DNA from: Actinomadura madurae
Lineage (GTDB): Bacteria > Actinomycetota > Actinomycetes > Streptosporangiales > Streptosporangiaceae
Reading direction: 5' to 3'
Length of the DNA stretch: 64,000 nucleotides
Assembly (NCBI RefSeq): GCF_900115095.1
Contig: NZ_FOVH01000011.1
Location: 235,524 to 299,523, forward strand
Both the position numbers and the translations under genes were made by a program. How positions within the stretch are numbered: position 1 is the stretch's first letter; each line of letters opens with the position of its first letter. Below are positions 33,414 through 42,161 of this stretch, piece after piece. The notes beneath the pieces were generated by a model that was not told the DNA's origin, did not search any database, and saw only the letters and a program-made list of their open reading frames with translations.

Positions 33414-33872
33414 ATGACCGGGACGCTCGACGATCACCTGAAGCTGGACATGCAGGTCTGCTTCGCCCTGCACGCGACGTCACGGGCGTTCGACGCGCTC
33501 TACCGCGCGGTCCTGCGCGACCTGGGCCTCACCTATCCGCAGTACCTGGCGATGCTCGTCCTCTGGGAGACCGACGGGCTCACCGTCAAGCGGCTGGGCG
33601 AGCGCCTCCGCCTCGACTCCGGCACCCTGTCGCCGCTGCTCAAGCGGCTGGAGGCCGCCGGGCTCGTGGAACGCCGCCGGAACCGGGAGGACGAGCGCTC
33701 GGTGTCGGTGCACCTCACCGCCGAGGGCGCGGCCCTGCGGTCGCGGGCGCTGGACGTGCCGCGGCGGATGCTCGGCTCGACCGGCCTCGGCCCGGCCGAG
33801 CTGGCCGACCTCCGCGGGACCCTGCGGCGCATGACCGAGCACCTCGACGCGGCCGCCGCGTCCGCCGCCTGA
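33414..33872 (+). CDS. ohrR: OhrR-type MarR regulator (organic peroxide sensor)
   Basis: 152 residues. The conserved sensing Cys16 lies in LKLDMQVCFALHATSRA, and the OhrR signature LTYPQYLAMLVLWE plus the winged helix DSGTLSPLLKRLEAAGLVERRRNREDERSVSV are present. OhrR proteins repress an Ohr peroxidase until the Cys is oxidised; here no ohr gene is adjacent. A TAGACT -10-like box at 33402-33407 sits 6 bp before the ATG with no ribosome-binding site, so the message is probably leaderless. Confidence 0.88.
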   Translation: MTGTLDDHLKLDMQVCFALHATSRAFDALYRAVLRDLGLTYPQYLAMLVLWETDGLTVKRLGERLRLDSGTLSPLLKRLEAAGLVERRRNREDERSVSVHLTAEGAALRSRALDVPRRMLGSTGLGPAELADLRGTLRRMTEHLDAAAASAA

Positions 33873-33912
33873 CGGCGTCCCTTGACGGCGGGCCCATGAC
33901 GGTGGGCGCCGC

Positions 33913-34251
33913 CTAACGGCGCCCTTCCCGGAAGGCGCGCTCCGCGGCGGCGTGCCACCAGCCGGGCGGGGACGGGCCGATCCGGCGCGACAGCGGCTGG
34001 TCGGGATGCAGCCCGAGCCGCCGCAGGGCGTCCGCCCGCACCCGGACGCCGAACCAGCCGCGCCAGTGGCCGTCGTCGCCCGGCCCGCAAACGAGGTCGA
34101 TCAGGATGTCATCGTCCTGGAACGGCATCCAGTCGATGCCGCGGTCGCGCAGTCAACCCAGCAGCGCGGCCACCGGCCGCGGGCAGCGCGGAAGGTTCTC
34201 GTACGTCACGACCGTGATCCAGTCGCCGTTCGGCGGGTTCATGCCACTCAT
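33913..34251 (-). pseudogene. Small operon gene interrupted by an in-frame TGA
   Basis: A 113-codon frame starts at ATG 34249-34251 (MSGMNPPNGDWITVV...), overlapping the D-aminoacylase stop by ATGA. At 34153-34155 it meets an in-frame TGA after PRPVAALLG and then continues in the same frame as LRDRGIDWMPFQDDDILIDLV... to a stop at 33913. Both halves have protein-like composition, and the second half alone has no good start. The simplest reading is one protein of about 112 residues with a nonsense change (TGG to TGA or CGA to TGA). Readthrough or a sequence error cannot be excluded. The protein family is unknown to me. Confidence 0.7.
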
Positions 34252-35822
34252 GATGCCCGACCATCCGGCTTCAGCGCTCGCCCCGGCGGGACGGCGTTCG
34301 CCGTCAGAGCACCTCCGGCGAGGACGGGGACGCCGTTGACGATCACGTGGTCGATGCCCTCCGCGGGCGTTCTCGGGGCCTCGTAGGTGGCGCGATCGGT
34401 GACGGCGGCGGGATCCACGACGACGAGGTCGGCGGCGCGGCCCGCCTCGACCCGGCCGCGGTCCGCGAGGCGGAACCGGTCGGCGGCCCGTCCGGCCAGG
34501 TGCACGGCGGCCTCCTCCCACGTCCAGTCGCCGAGGTCGCGGACGTGCCGGGCGAGCAGCCGGGCGAACGCGCCCCACCCCCGCGGATGCGGGTGCCCGC
34601 CCTGGTAGACGGCGTCGGACCCGGCCATGTGGACGGGATGCCGCAGCAGCGCCCGCATCGATTCGTCGCTGTTGGTGTTCGGCTGCCCGAACACGCAGCC
34701 CGCCTCCAGCCGCGTCGCGACGAGCAGGTCGCAGCAGAACTCGCCGGGGCTCGACCCCGCCCGCTGCGCCGCGTCCGGCAGGCTCATCCCCTCGGCCCAC
34801 CGGTACTCGCCGGACGGGACGTGCGACAGCACGATGCGCGGCCACACCTCGGCACGGTGGGCGAACCAGTCGCGGTGCAGCCACTCCCGGACGGACGGGT
34901 CGGCGAGCGCGTCGAGCGTGGCGTCCAGGTCGGCGATCGGGAGCCGGTCCGGGAGCGTGACGAGCGTCAGCGTGCTGCATCCCCGCAGGTAGGGGTAGCT
35001 GTCGAAGGTCAGGTCGATGCCCTCGGCGCGGGCGCCGTCCACGAGCGCGATCAGCTCGTCCCGCGGCCCGTGGTAGTGCGAGACGTGCGGGGCGACGCGT
35101 CCGGTCCGGGCGATCTCCAGGACCTCGGCCATCGCCGTCACGGCCGCCGACTCGTACCCGCGCATGTGCGTGACGTAGGGCAGCCCGGCCGCGCCGACCG
35201 GCGCGCACAGCGCCCCGATCTCGGCGGCGTCGGCGTACGAGCCGGGCACGTACTCAAGGCCCGTGGACAGCCCGGCCGCGCCGTCCGCCAGGCCGCGCTC
35301 GACCTGATCCCGCATGGCGGCCAGCTCGCCGGGCTCCGGGGCGCGCCGCGCCGTGCCGAGGACGCCGTGCCGGATCGTCCCGTGCGGCATGAGATAGACG
35401 GTGTTCAGCGGGACCGCCCGGTCGTAGCCGGCGAGAAGCTCTGCGACCGAGACCGGGCCGCCGTCCAGTCCCGGATGGGTGCCGTTCACCGGCGCGAAGT
35501 AGCGGCTGACGTACCGGAGCGTGGCGGTGCCTGCCGGGGCGTAGGAGATGCCGTCCTGCCCCAGGACGAAGGTGGTGACGCCCTGGCGGAGGGCGGCGAG
35601 CTGCACGTCCGGGTCGAACACGGCCGCCTCGCCGTGCACGTGGGCGTCGATGAAGCCCGGCATGACGTGCCGGCCGGTCGCGTCGATCTCCGTGGCCGCC
35701 CGGACGCCGTCCAGGACGTCCACGGCGGCGATGCGTCCTCCGGCGACGGCCACGTCGGCGCGCCGCGCGGCGGCCCCCGTCCCGTCCAGGACGGTTCCGC
35801 CGCGAACCACCAGTTCGTACAT
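34248..35822 (-). CDS. N-acyl-D-amino-acid deacylase-like amidohydrolase
   Basis: 524 residues, full length for the D-aminoacylase branch of the amidohydrolase superfamily (zinc enzymes that remove acyl groups from D-amino acids). The N-terminal metal motif is PGFIDAHVHGEA (HxH). Further ligands are the His in YVTHMRGYE and in HVSHYHGPRD, and the catalytic Asp lies in HMAGSDAVYQG. GAGGT lies just before ATG 35822. It follows the cyclase gene with a 6-bp gap and overlaps the next small gene, forming a three-gene operon. Confidence 0.9.
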   Translation of the reverse strand: MYELVVRGGTVLDGTGAAARRADVAVAGGRIAAVDVLDGVRAATEIDATGRHVMPGFIDAHVHGEAAVFDPDVQLAALRQGVTTFVLGQDGISYAPAGTATLRYVSRYFAPVNGTHPGLDGGPVSVAELLAGYDRAVPLNTVYLMPHGTIRHGVLGTARRAPEPGELAAMRDQVERGLADGAAGLSTGLEYVPGSYADAAEIGALCAPVGAAGLPYVTHMRGYESAAVTAMAEVLEIARTGRVAPHVSHYHGPRDELIALVDGARAEGIDLTFDSYPYLRGCSTLTLVTLPDRLPIADLDATLDALADPSVREWLHRDWFAHRAEVWPRIVLSHVPSGEYRWAEGMSLPDAAQRAGSSPGEFCCDLLVATRLEAGCVFGQPNTNSDESMRALLRHPVHMAGSDAVYQGGHPHPRGWGAFARLLARHVRDLGDWTWEEAAVHLAGRAADRFRLADRGRVEAGRAADLVVVDPAAVTDRATYEAPRTPAEGIDHVIVNGVPVLAGGALTANAVPPGRALKPDGRAS

Positions 35823-35828
35823 GCGACC

Positions 35829-36815
35829 TCATCCACCGTTGTGCCGCAGAAGGTACGGCTTGACCCGGCCCAGACCCTGCAGAGGACGAGGGCGCAGCCC
35901 GGAGACGTCATACCCGCCGGACGGCAGGGCCGAGACCAGGCCGGCGTCGGCCAGGACCGTTCCCGGGTAGGCGGTGGAGGTCAGGCGGGCGGCCAGGTTG
36001 ACCGGGGTCCCGAAGACGTCGCCCAGCCGCTGGATGACCTCGCCGTACGCGAGCCCCACCCGCACCTTCGGGCTGTCGGGCTCACCGAACCGCTCGGCGA
36101 TGCGCAGCCCGATCTCGGCGGCGGCGGACGGGTCGGACGCGACGAACAGCACCTCGTCCCCGAGCGTCTTCACCACCCGGCCGCCGTGGTCGGCGACGAT
36201 CTCCGCGGCGGACGACTCGAAGCGCTCGACGAACGCGGCCAGCGCGTCCCCGTCCAGGCGGCGGCTCAGCCGGGTGAACGACACCACGTCGGCGAACCCG
36301 ACGGCGAGCTGCGCGATGCCCGCCGCGGGGTCGGACCGCGCGGACGCCGTCGTCGCCGCGGCGCGCATCCCGGCGGCGGTGAGCTGGCGGCGCCAGCCGT
36401 GCAGCAGCAGCCGCTCGAACGCCGGCCGCAGCTCCTCGGTCGCGGCGAGCGCGGCGGTGACCACCTCGGGCGTGATGGGCTCGCCGGACGGCTGCTCCCC
36501 GAGCCGCCGCAACCAGACGTCGCCGAGCCAGCTCGCCAGCCGCCCCATCGTCTGCCCGACGGCGCGGGCGAGCTGCAGGACCATCTCCTCGTCCACCATC
36601 GCGTGGCCGAGCAGGTCCCGGATCTCGCGGAGCGCGGCCACGTCGCCGTCGGTGAAGGCGACCTCGTCGTCGGGGGGCGCCGGGAACCCCAACGCCTGCC
36701 AGATGCGGCGCGCGTACTCGTCCGGGACGCCCGAGAGGTTCTCGACCTCCTTGCGCGTGTAGCGCAGGGGCCCGCCGAGGAGGGTCTCCTCGATGTCGTC
36801 CGCGTCGTCCGTCAT
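35829..36815 (-). CDS. Class III adenylate/guanylate cyclase with regulatory N-terminus
   Basis: 328 residues. The catalytic domain occupies about residues 165-328: metal Asp in VGFADVVSFTRLSRRL, second metal Asp in VVKTLGDEVLFVA, and the Asn/Arg pair in PVNLAARLTSTAYPGTV. The N-terminal 160 residues are helical with a MerR-like HTH (YTRKEVENLSGVPDEYARRIWQALGF), the layout of autoinhibited cyclases such as mycobacterial Rv1264. It heads the operon with the amidohydrolase and is divergent from a MerR gene. Confidence 0.92.
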   Translation of the reverse strand: MTDDADDIEETLLGGPLRYTRKEVENLSGVPDEYARRIWQALGFPAPPDDEVAFTDGDVAALREIRDLLGHAMVDEEMVLQLARAVGQTMGRLASWLGDVWLRRLGEQPSGEPITPEVVTAALAATEELRPAFERLLLHGWRRQLTAAGMRAAATTASARSDPAAGIAQLAVGFADVVSFTRLSRRLDGDALAAFVERFESSAAEIVADHGGRVVKTLGDEVLFVASDPSAAAEIGLRIAERFGEPDSPKVRVGLAYGEVIQRLGDVFGTPVNLAARLTSTAYPGTVLADAGLVSALPSGGYDVSGLRPRPLQGLGRVKPYLLRHNGG

Positions 36816-36861
36816 GCGCCGACCCTATGTGCCATCGATCAATGTCACAATGGCGCGGGAG

Positions 36862-36867
36862 TAAGAT
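36862..36867 (+). promoter_or_regulatory. -10-like box of a leaderless promoter
   Basis: TAAGAT lies 10 bp before the MerR ATG (36878) and no ribosome-binding site intervenes, so transcription probably starts at or next to the start codon. Confidence 0.4.
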
Positions 36868-36877
36868 CGCGCCTGTC

Positions 36878-37648
36878 ATGACCGAGTACCGAATCGACGA
36901 GCTGGCGCGGCTGGCCGGCAGCACGGTGCGCAACATCCGCGCGTACCAGGACCGCGGGCTGCTGCCGCCGCCCCGCCTCGCCGGCCGGGTCGGCCTCTAC
37001 GACGACTCCCACCTGGCGCGGCTCCGGCTGATCGGCAAGCTGCTCGGCCGCGGCTACACCTTCGCGATCATCAAGGACCTGCTGTCCGCGTGGGAGACCG
37101 GCAAGGACGTCGGCGAGGTCCTCGGGCTGGAGAAGGTCCTCACCGACCCGTGGTCGGACGAGATCCCCGGCACCGCCACCTACGAGGAGCTCGTCGGGAA
37201 GTTCGGCGCCGGGCTGGACGAGGACGAGGTCGCCCGGATGCTCGAGCGCACCGTCGAGCTCGGCCTGATCGAACCGGAGGGCGAGGCGTTCCGGGTGCCG
37301 AGCCCGCGGCTGCTGCACGTCGGCGCGGAGCTCGTCGCCGCGGGCATCCCGCTCGGCGCCGTCCTCGACATCGCCGGGCAGATCCGCGACGACTGCGACG
37401 TGATCGCCGGCCGGTTCGTCGGCCTCGTCGAGGAGCACGTGTTCGACCGGCTGAAGGAGCAGCCCGTCCCGGACGGCGACGAGACCCGCGAGATCGCCGC
37501 CGTGGTGCGCCGGATGCGGCCCCTCGTGAAGATGGTCGTCGAGCCGTTCATCGCGCGGGCCATGGAGTCCCGCGTCCAGGCCTCGCTCGGCGAGCACCTC
37601 GAAACGATCAGGGATCACCTGGGGGAGCGGCCCGCCGCGGACGGCTGA
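36878..37648 (+). CDS. MerR-family transcriptional regulator
   Basis: 256 residues. The N-terminal winged helix reads YRIDELARLAGSTVRNIRAYQDRGLLPPPRLAGRVGLYDDSHLARLRLI. A long alpha-helical C-terminal part of 180 residues exceeds that of metal-sensing MerR proteins and may hold an organic effector site. It is divergent from the cyclase operon and about 60 bp from it, so co-regulation is likely. Its stop and that of the sigma-factor gene face each other closely. Confidence 0.92.
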   Translation: MTEYRIDELARLAGSTVRNIRAYQDRGLLPPPRLAGRVGLYDDSHLARLRLIGKLLGRGYTFAIIKDLLSAWETGKDVGEVLGLEKVLTDPWSDEIPGTATYEELVGKFGAGLDEDEVARMLERTVELGLIEPEGEAFRVPSPRLLHVGAELVAAGIPLGAVLDIAGQIRDDCDVIAGRFVGLVEEHVFDRLKEQPVPDGDETREIAAVVRRMRPLVKMVVEPFIARAMESRVQASLGEHLETIRDHLGERPAADG

Positions 37649-37652
37649 ACCG

Positions 37653-39254
37653 TCACAGGATCGTCGCGCCCCAGACCACCTTCACCTCGTGCGACGCGCC
37701 CTCGGAGTCGGTGAACGTGATCGTCCCCTGGCCGGGCAGGCCGATCAGCGCCGTCCGCAGGGTGAGCGTCAGCCGCGTCGTGCCGTCCTCCGGCATCCCG
37801 CCCTGCATCTCGGACAGGATCAGCTGGTTGGACGACGTCATCGCCGTCCACGTCACCGGCCCCTGCTCCGCCGCCAGGTCGACCTTCGCCGTCTTCGTCC
37901 CGTACAGCTCCACCTTCGCCGGGTTCACCACGAGGACCCCGCGCTTCTCGGGCGGCCGCGTCGGCTGCGTCGGGGACGGCGACGGCCCCCGCGACTGCCC
38001 CGGCTCCCCATCGGTCTGCGGGTTCGGCGGCACCTGGCCGGGGCGCCCCTGCGCGGCGCCGCCCGAGCCCTCCGGCCCGTCCTTGCCGCGGGACGGGCCG
38101 TCGTGCGGCTTCTCCTGCGTGATCGACGGCTGCGGATGCGTGCGGAACGGCGGCCACGACAGCGTGTTCCCGCTGATGCCGGGCCCCATCACGAACACCG
38201 CCACCAGGGCGGCGGCCAGCGCGCCCGCCATCCCTCCCCCGGTGAACATCCACCGGCGGGTGAACGGCGACGGCACGTCCGGCTGGCTCGGCAGGCCGGA
38301 CGGGGTGAGCGTCCCGCCGCGCGCCGCGATGTCGGCGCGGTAGCCGGCCAGCTCGGGGTCCGTCGCGGTGTGCATGACGCGGTGCCGCAGCGCCGCCGGC
38401 AGGATCGGCGCGGGCGCCCGGCGCAGCAGCGCGGCGGCGGTCACCCGGGCCCGGCGCCGGCAGGCGGCGCACCCGGCGGCGTGCAGGTCGGCGGACGGGT
38501 CGGCGGGGGAGTCCTCCCCGCGCCGCCGGAACCCGCGCCTGCGCCCCCTGCCCGCCGCCTTCGCCGGGACGGGCGGCTCCTCCTCCCGCACCACCGCCCC
38601 GCGGGCGGCGAGGACCGGGATCGCCGTGGCCGGGACCTCCTCCTCCGGACGGCCCTCGGCGCACGCCCGCCCGGCACGATCGAGCTCTCGCTGGAGCGCG
38701 GCCTCCAGCTCCGCCCGGCCCCGGCGCACCCGCATCGCGGCCCGCCGCGACGACAGGCCGAGCGTCGCGCCGAGACGGGCGGGACGCAGCCCGTGCCGGA
38801 ACGCCAGGAGCACGACCTCCTGGTCGACGGGCGCGAGCCGGGCCAGGGACCCGCGAAGCAGCTCGTGCAGCTCCTCCGCCGGCGGCCACTCCGGCACCGG
38901 GCCGTCCGGTTCGGCACGGTCCAGAAACGGGATCTCGGAGAACTCGGCGTCCCGATCCCAGAACAGCACCTTCGCGCGGCCCCGCCGGACGCACCGCCGC
39001 CGCGCCGCACCGTAAAGCCAGGAACTCAGGTACAGGTGGTCGCGCATCCGGGGGGCGCGGCGGCACGCGTCGATGAACGTGTCATGCACGATGTCGGCGG
39101 CGGTTTTCCCGTCTCCCGACATCGACAGCGCGTAATCGTAAAGGCGCTCACCGTACTCGTCATAGAGTGCGGCCAGCGCAGCCTCGTCGCCGTCACTCAG
39201 CCCTTTGACCAGCGTGCGGTCGGCTGAGTGCGCAGAGGTCGACAACCTGGGCAT
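37653..39254 (-). CDS. ECF sigma factor fused to zinc-finger, membrane segment and beta domain
   Basis: 533 residues. Residues about 18-185 are an ECF sigma factor: region 2 ALAALYDEYGERLYDYALSM...AADIVHDTFIDACRR and region 4 LAPVDQEVVLLAFRHGLRPARLGATLGLSSRRAAMRV. After a basic linker, DLHAAGCAACRRRARV matches the Hx3Cx2C zinc motif of ZAS anti-sigma domains. A transmembrane helix follows (GGGMAGALAAALVAVFVMG), then a Pro/Ser/Gly linker and a C-terminal beta domain (GVLVVNPAKVELYGTKTAKVDL...ITFTDSEGASHEVKVVW). Sigma and anti-sigma activities therefore appear fused in one membrane-bound protein. Upstream AAGGTaacACCTT (39373-39385) may be regulatory. Confidence 0.88.
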   Translation of the reverse strand: MPRLSTSAHSADRTLVKGLSDGDEAALAALYDEYGERLYDYALSMSGDGKTAADIVHDTFIDACRRAPRMRDHLYLSSWLYGAARRRCVRRGRAKVLFWDRDAEFSEIPFLDRAEPDGPVPEWPPAEELHELLRGSLARLAPVDQEVVLLAFRHGLRPARLGATLGLSSRRAAMRVRRGRAELEAALQRELDRAGRACAEGRPEEEVPATAIPVLAARGAVVREEEPPVPAKAAGRGRRRGFRRRGEDSPADPSADLHAAGCAACRRRARVTAAALLRRAPAPILPAALRHRVMHTATDPELAGYRADIAARGGTLTPSGLPSQPDVPSPFTRRWMFTGGGMAGALAAALVAVFVMGPGISGNTLSWPPFRTHPQPSITQEKPHDGPSRGKDGPEGSGGAAQGRPGQVPPNPQTDGEPGQSRGPSPSPTQPTRPPEKRGVLVVNPAKVELYGTKTAKVDLAAEQGPVTWTAMTSSNQLILSEMQGGMPEDGTTRLTLTLRTALIGLPGQGTITFTDSEGASHEVKVVWGATIL

Positions 39255-39460
39255 TCACGCTCCCGGCAGCGGCGTGCGGGGCCGGCCCCACTGAGGGCCA
39301 TCCGGACATTCAGCCCACCTTGGATACACCCACGAACCCCATCCGCACCACTCATCCGCCGAAATCCCCTTTAAGGTAACACCTTGGAGAGAGTCGGCAT
39401 CTCTGCGTGACCACGTGCGGAATGACTGCGCGTCAGAATCCGGTCAGGGCCGCGCCGGGA

Positions 39461-41083
39461 TCAGTCGGCCCGCCGGACCTCCAGCTCACCCTCCGCGTAC
39501 CTGCGGCGCAGCACCTTCTTGTCGAACTTGCCGACACTCGTCTTCGGCACCTCCGCGATGAACGCCCAGCGCTCCGGGAGCTGCCATTTCGCGATCCGCC
39601 CAGCGAGAAATTCCTTGAGCTGCTCCGCCGTGACCTGCGCCCCCTCCCGGACGACGACGGACGCGAGCGGCCGCTCCTGCCATCGGTCGTCCGGAACCCC
39701 GACCACGGCCGCCTCGACCACGTCCGGGTGCGCCATCAGATGGTTCTCCAGCTCCACCGACGAGATCCACTCCCCGCCGGACTTGATCACGTCCTTCGCC
39801 CGGTCGGTGAGGAGCAGGTGGCCGTCCGGCGACAGCGTCCCCACATCGCCCGTGCGCAGCCAGCCGTCGTGGAACTTCGCGGGATCCTCGTCCAGGTGGT
39901 AGGCGCCGGTGATCCACGGCCCGCGGATCTCCACCTCCCCGACCGACTCCCCGTCGTTCGGCAGCACGACGTCGCCGTCCCCGACGACCCGCATCTCCAG
40001 CCCCGCGAGGACGCGGCCCTGGCTGAGCCGCACCCGCCAGACGTCCTCGTCCGCAGCCTTCACCGGCGGATGCGCGACCGTGGCGACCGGCGACGTCTCC
40101 GTCATCCCCCACGCCTGCACGATCCGGACGCCGATCTCGTCGAACCCCCGCATCAGCGACTCGGGCACCGCCGACCCGCCGCACGGCACCAGCCGCAGCG
40201 AGCTCAGGTCCGACTCGTGCTCCCTCGTGTGGCGCAGCACGTCCGACCAGATCGTCGGCACCGCGCCCGCCACCGTCGGACGCTCCGCCTCGATCATCCG
40301 GACGAGCGGGTCCGCCTGCAGGAACCGGTCGGGCATGACCAGCGACGCCCCCGCCATCAGCGCCGCGTACGGCAGGCCCCACGCGTTCGCGTGGAACATC
40401 GGCACCACCGGCATCACGACGTCGGACGCGCTCAGCCCGATCGCGTTCCCCGTGCACGTCGCCATCGAGTGCAGGTACGCCGACCGGTGCGAGTACACGA
40501 CGCCCTTCGGGTTCCCGGTCGTCCCGCTCGTGTAGCACATCGCCGCGGCCCACTGCTCGTCGACGTCCGGCCACGCGAACTCCGCGGGCGCCGCGGCGAG
40601 CAGCTCCTCGTAGTCGTGCAGCTCCTTGCCGGCCTCCTCCAGCGGCCCGGTGTCGCCCCCGCCGACCACGACCACGTGCTGGACCGTCTTGAACTGCGGC
40701 AGCACCGGCGCCAGCAGCGGGATGAGCGACCCGTCCACGAGGACCACCCGGTCCTCGGCGTGATTCGCGATGTAGACCAGCTGATCGGGGAACAGCCGCA
40801 GGTTCAGCGTGTGCAGCACGGCACCCATCGACGGGACCGCGAGATACGCCTCCAGATGCTCGGCGTTGTTCCACATGAACGTGGCGACCCGCTGGTCACC
40901 GTCCACCCCGAGCCCGCGCAGCGCCCCCGCCAGCCGGGCCGCACGCTCCCCGACCTCGGCGTACGTCCGCCGCCGCGCCCCGTCCCCCGTCCACGTCGCG
41001 ACCTCGGCCGCCCCGAAGACCTCGGCCCCGAACTTCATGATCGTCGTAATGGTCAGCGGAAAATCCTGCATGGTGCTGTACAC
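39461..41083 (-). CDS. Fatty-acid/medium-chain acyl-CoA synthetase (AMP-binding)
   Basis: 540 residues of the ANL adenylating superfamily. ATP-binding P-loop YTSGTTGNPKGVVYSH, the acyl-pocket/adenylation motif WGMTETSPVATVAHP, the GWLRTGDVGTLSPDGHLLLTDR hinge region and the catalytic Lys in KTSVGKFDKKVLR are all intact. The overall sequence resembles long/medium-chain fatty-acid ligases rather than NRPS domains, and no carrier domain is attached. GTG 41083 is chosen because GGAGG lies 6 bp upstream; ATG 41071 is an alternative. Confidence 0.93.
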   Translation of the reverse strand: MYSTMQDFPLTITTIMKFGAEVFGAAEVATWTGDGARRRTYAEVGERAARLAGALRGLGVDGDQRVATFMWNNAEHLEAYLAVPSMGAVLHTLNLRLFPDQLVYIANHAEDRVVLVDGSLIPLLAPVLPQFKTVQHVVVVGGGDTGPLEEAGKELHDYEELLAAAPAEFAWPDVDEQWAAAMCYTSGTTGNPKGVVYSHRSAYLHSMATCTGNAIGLSASDVVMPVVPMFHANAWGLPYAALMAGASLVMPDRFLQADPLVRMIEAERPTVAGAVPTIWSDVLRHTREHESDLSSLRLVPCGGSAVPESLMRGFDEIGVRIVQAWGMTETSPVATVAHPPVKAADEDVWRVRLSQGRVLAGLEMRVVGDGDVVLPNDGESVGEVEIRGPWITGAYHLDEDPAKFHDGWLRTGDVGTLSPDGHLLLTDRAKDVIKSGGEWISSVELENHLMAHPDVVEAAVVGVPDDRWQERPLASVVVREGAQVTAEQLKEFLAGRIAKWQLPERWAFIAEVPKTSVGKFDKKVLRRRYAEGELEVRRAD

Positions 41084-41402
41084 GACACGCCTCCAACCAA
41101 AACAGCCGCCTAAGCCGGATTCTCGCAGCGCCGCCCCACCCTGACGACCCCCTCCACCCCACTAAGAACCCCCACAAAGTGGGCCCCAGCACTGTGCACC
41201 ACCAAGAGCGCTCTTGGGTCTGAGGCTCAGCCGGAGGCACGGGCAGGCGCGTGGAGCGAGCGGTGCGCGCATGCCCGCCGAGCCGGGCGACCGCAGCGAC
41301 ACGTCGCCGACCCGCACGGTCACAGCCCAGCAGCACCGTGGCGTGAGAATCGACCGGCTCGTAACGGGGGTTCCCGGGGGCTCGCCCCGGGGGCAGACAC
41401 GG
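41084..41402. other. Intergenic region with terminator and palindrome
   Basis: 319 bp between the SigE-type gene end and the ligase start. It holds the stem-loop at 41373-41391 and a perfect 16-bp palindrome, CCAAGAGCGCTCTTGG, at 41202-41217, about 120 bp upstream of the ligase start and a candidate operator for it. I see no gene. Confidence 0.5.
41373..41391 (-). terminator. GC-rich hairpin after the SigE-type gene
   Basis: CCCGGGGGCTCGCCCCGGG forms a 7-bp perfect stem with a 5-nt loop, 12 bp past the stop codon of the sigma-factor gene. Confidence 0.6.
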
Positions 41403-41891
41403 TTAGTACAGCTCTCTTAGGCGGGCCATGGCTCTTGAGACTGTGGATTTGACGGTGCCTACGCTGACGCCCAGGACTTCGGCGATCTCTCGTTCGGACA
41501 TGTCTTCGTAGTAGCGGAGCATCACGGCCAGGCGCTGGCGTTCGGGGAGGCGGCGGAGGGCGCGGGTCAGGGCGTCGCGGGTCTCGCTGCGGGCGGTGTG
41601 GTCCTCGACGGGGCGGTCGGGGAGCTGGTCGGTCGGGTAGACGTCCAGCTTGCGGCGGCGCCACCAGGAGATCTGGGTGTTGACCATGGCCCGGCGGACG
41701 TAGCCGTCCACGGCGGAGCGGTCCTCGATGCGGTCCCAGGCCAGGTAGGTCTTGGCGAGGGCCGCCTGGAGGAGGTCTTCGGCTTCGGCGCGGTCGCTCG
41801 TCAGCTGGGTCGCGGCGCGCAGCAGCACGGGTCCGCGCTCCGCGACGTACGTACGGAACTCCTCGTGCCGCGTCCCGTTCACCACCACCAC
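41403..41891 (-). CDS. SigE-family ECF sigma factor
   Basis: 162 residues. Region 2: RTYVAERGPVLLRAATQLTSDRAEAEDLLQAALAKTYLAWDRI; region 4: LRRLPERQRLAVMLRYYEDMSEREIAEVLGVSVGTVKSTVSRAMARLREL. The WWRRRK after region 2 is typical of the actinobacterial SigE-family subgroup. No anti-sigma gene is adjacent. Four consecutive GTG codons make the exact start ambiguous. It is divergent from the RlpA-like gene, with a 270-bp region containing a perfect palindrome at 41949-41967. Confidence 0.92.
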   Translation of the reverse strand: MVVVNGTRHEEFRTYVAERGPVLLRAATQLTSDRAEAEDLLQAALAKTYLAWDRIEDRSAVDGYVRRAMVNTQISWWRRRKLDVYPTDQLPDRPVEDHTARSETRDALTRALRRLPERQRLAVMLRYYEDMSEREIAEVLGVSVGTVKSTVSRAMARLRELY

Positions 41892-41948
41892 CGGACCAGG
41901 GGTTGTGGAGCGCGCGCTCCCGGCCGTGCGCGACTCCCGGTATTCACG

Positions 41949-41967
41949 ACGATCGCAGGGCGATCGT
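41949..41967. promoter_or_regulatory. Perfect palindrome between divergent genes
   Basis: ACGATCGC-AGG-GCGATCGT: 8-bp arms and a 3-bp spacer, 58 bp upstream of the SigE-type start. Probable operator or loop; the cognate regulator is unknown. Confidence 0.5.
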
Positions 41968-42161
41968 AATTCCGGGTCTACAGAAAAGATATTTCCGGGT
42001 CAACCAGTGCATAATCTTCAACCGAGGTAGATCAGACGTCCTCCGCGGGCTGACTTATGGCGACAAATCCGTCGACAGCCCAGTCATGACCCGGCGACTC
42101 TTGACTCACTGTCCTAACACCGGTCGCCCAGCGTGACGATGATCGATTCCGGAGAGTCGCG

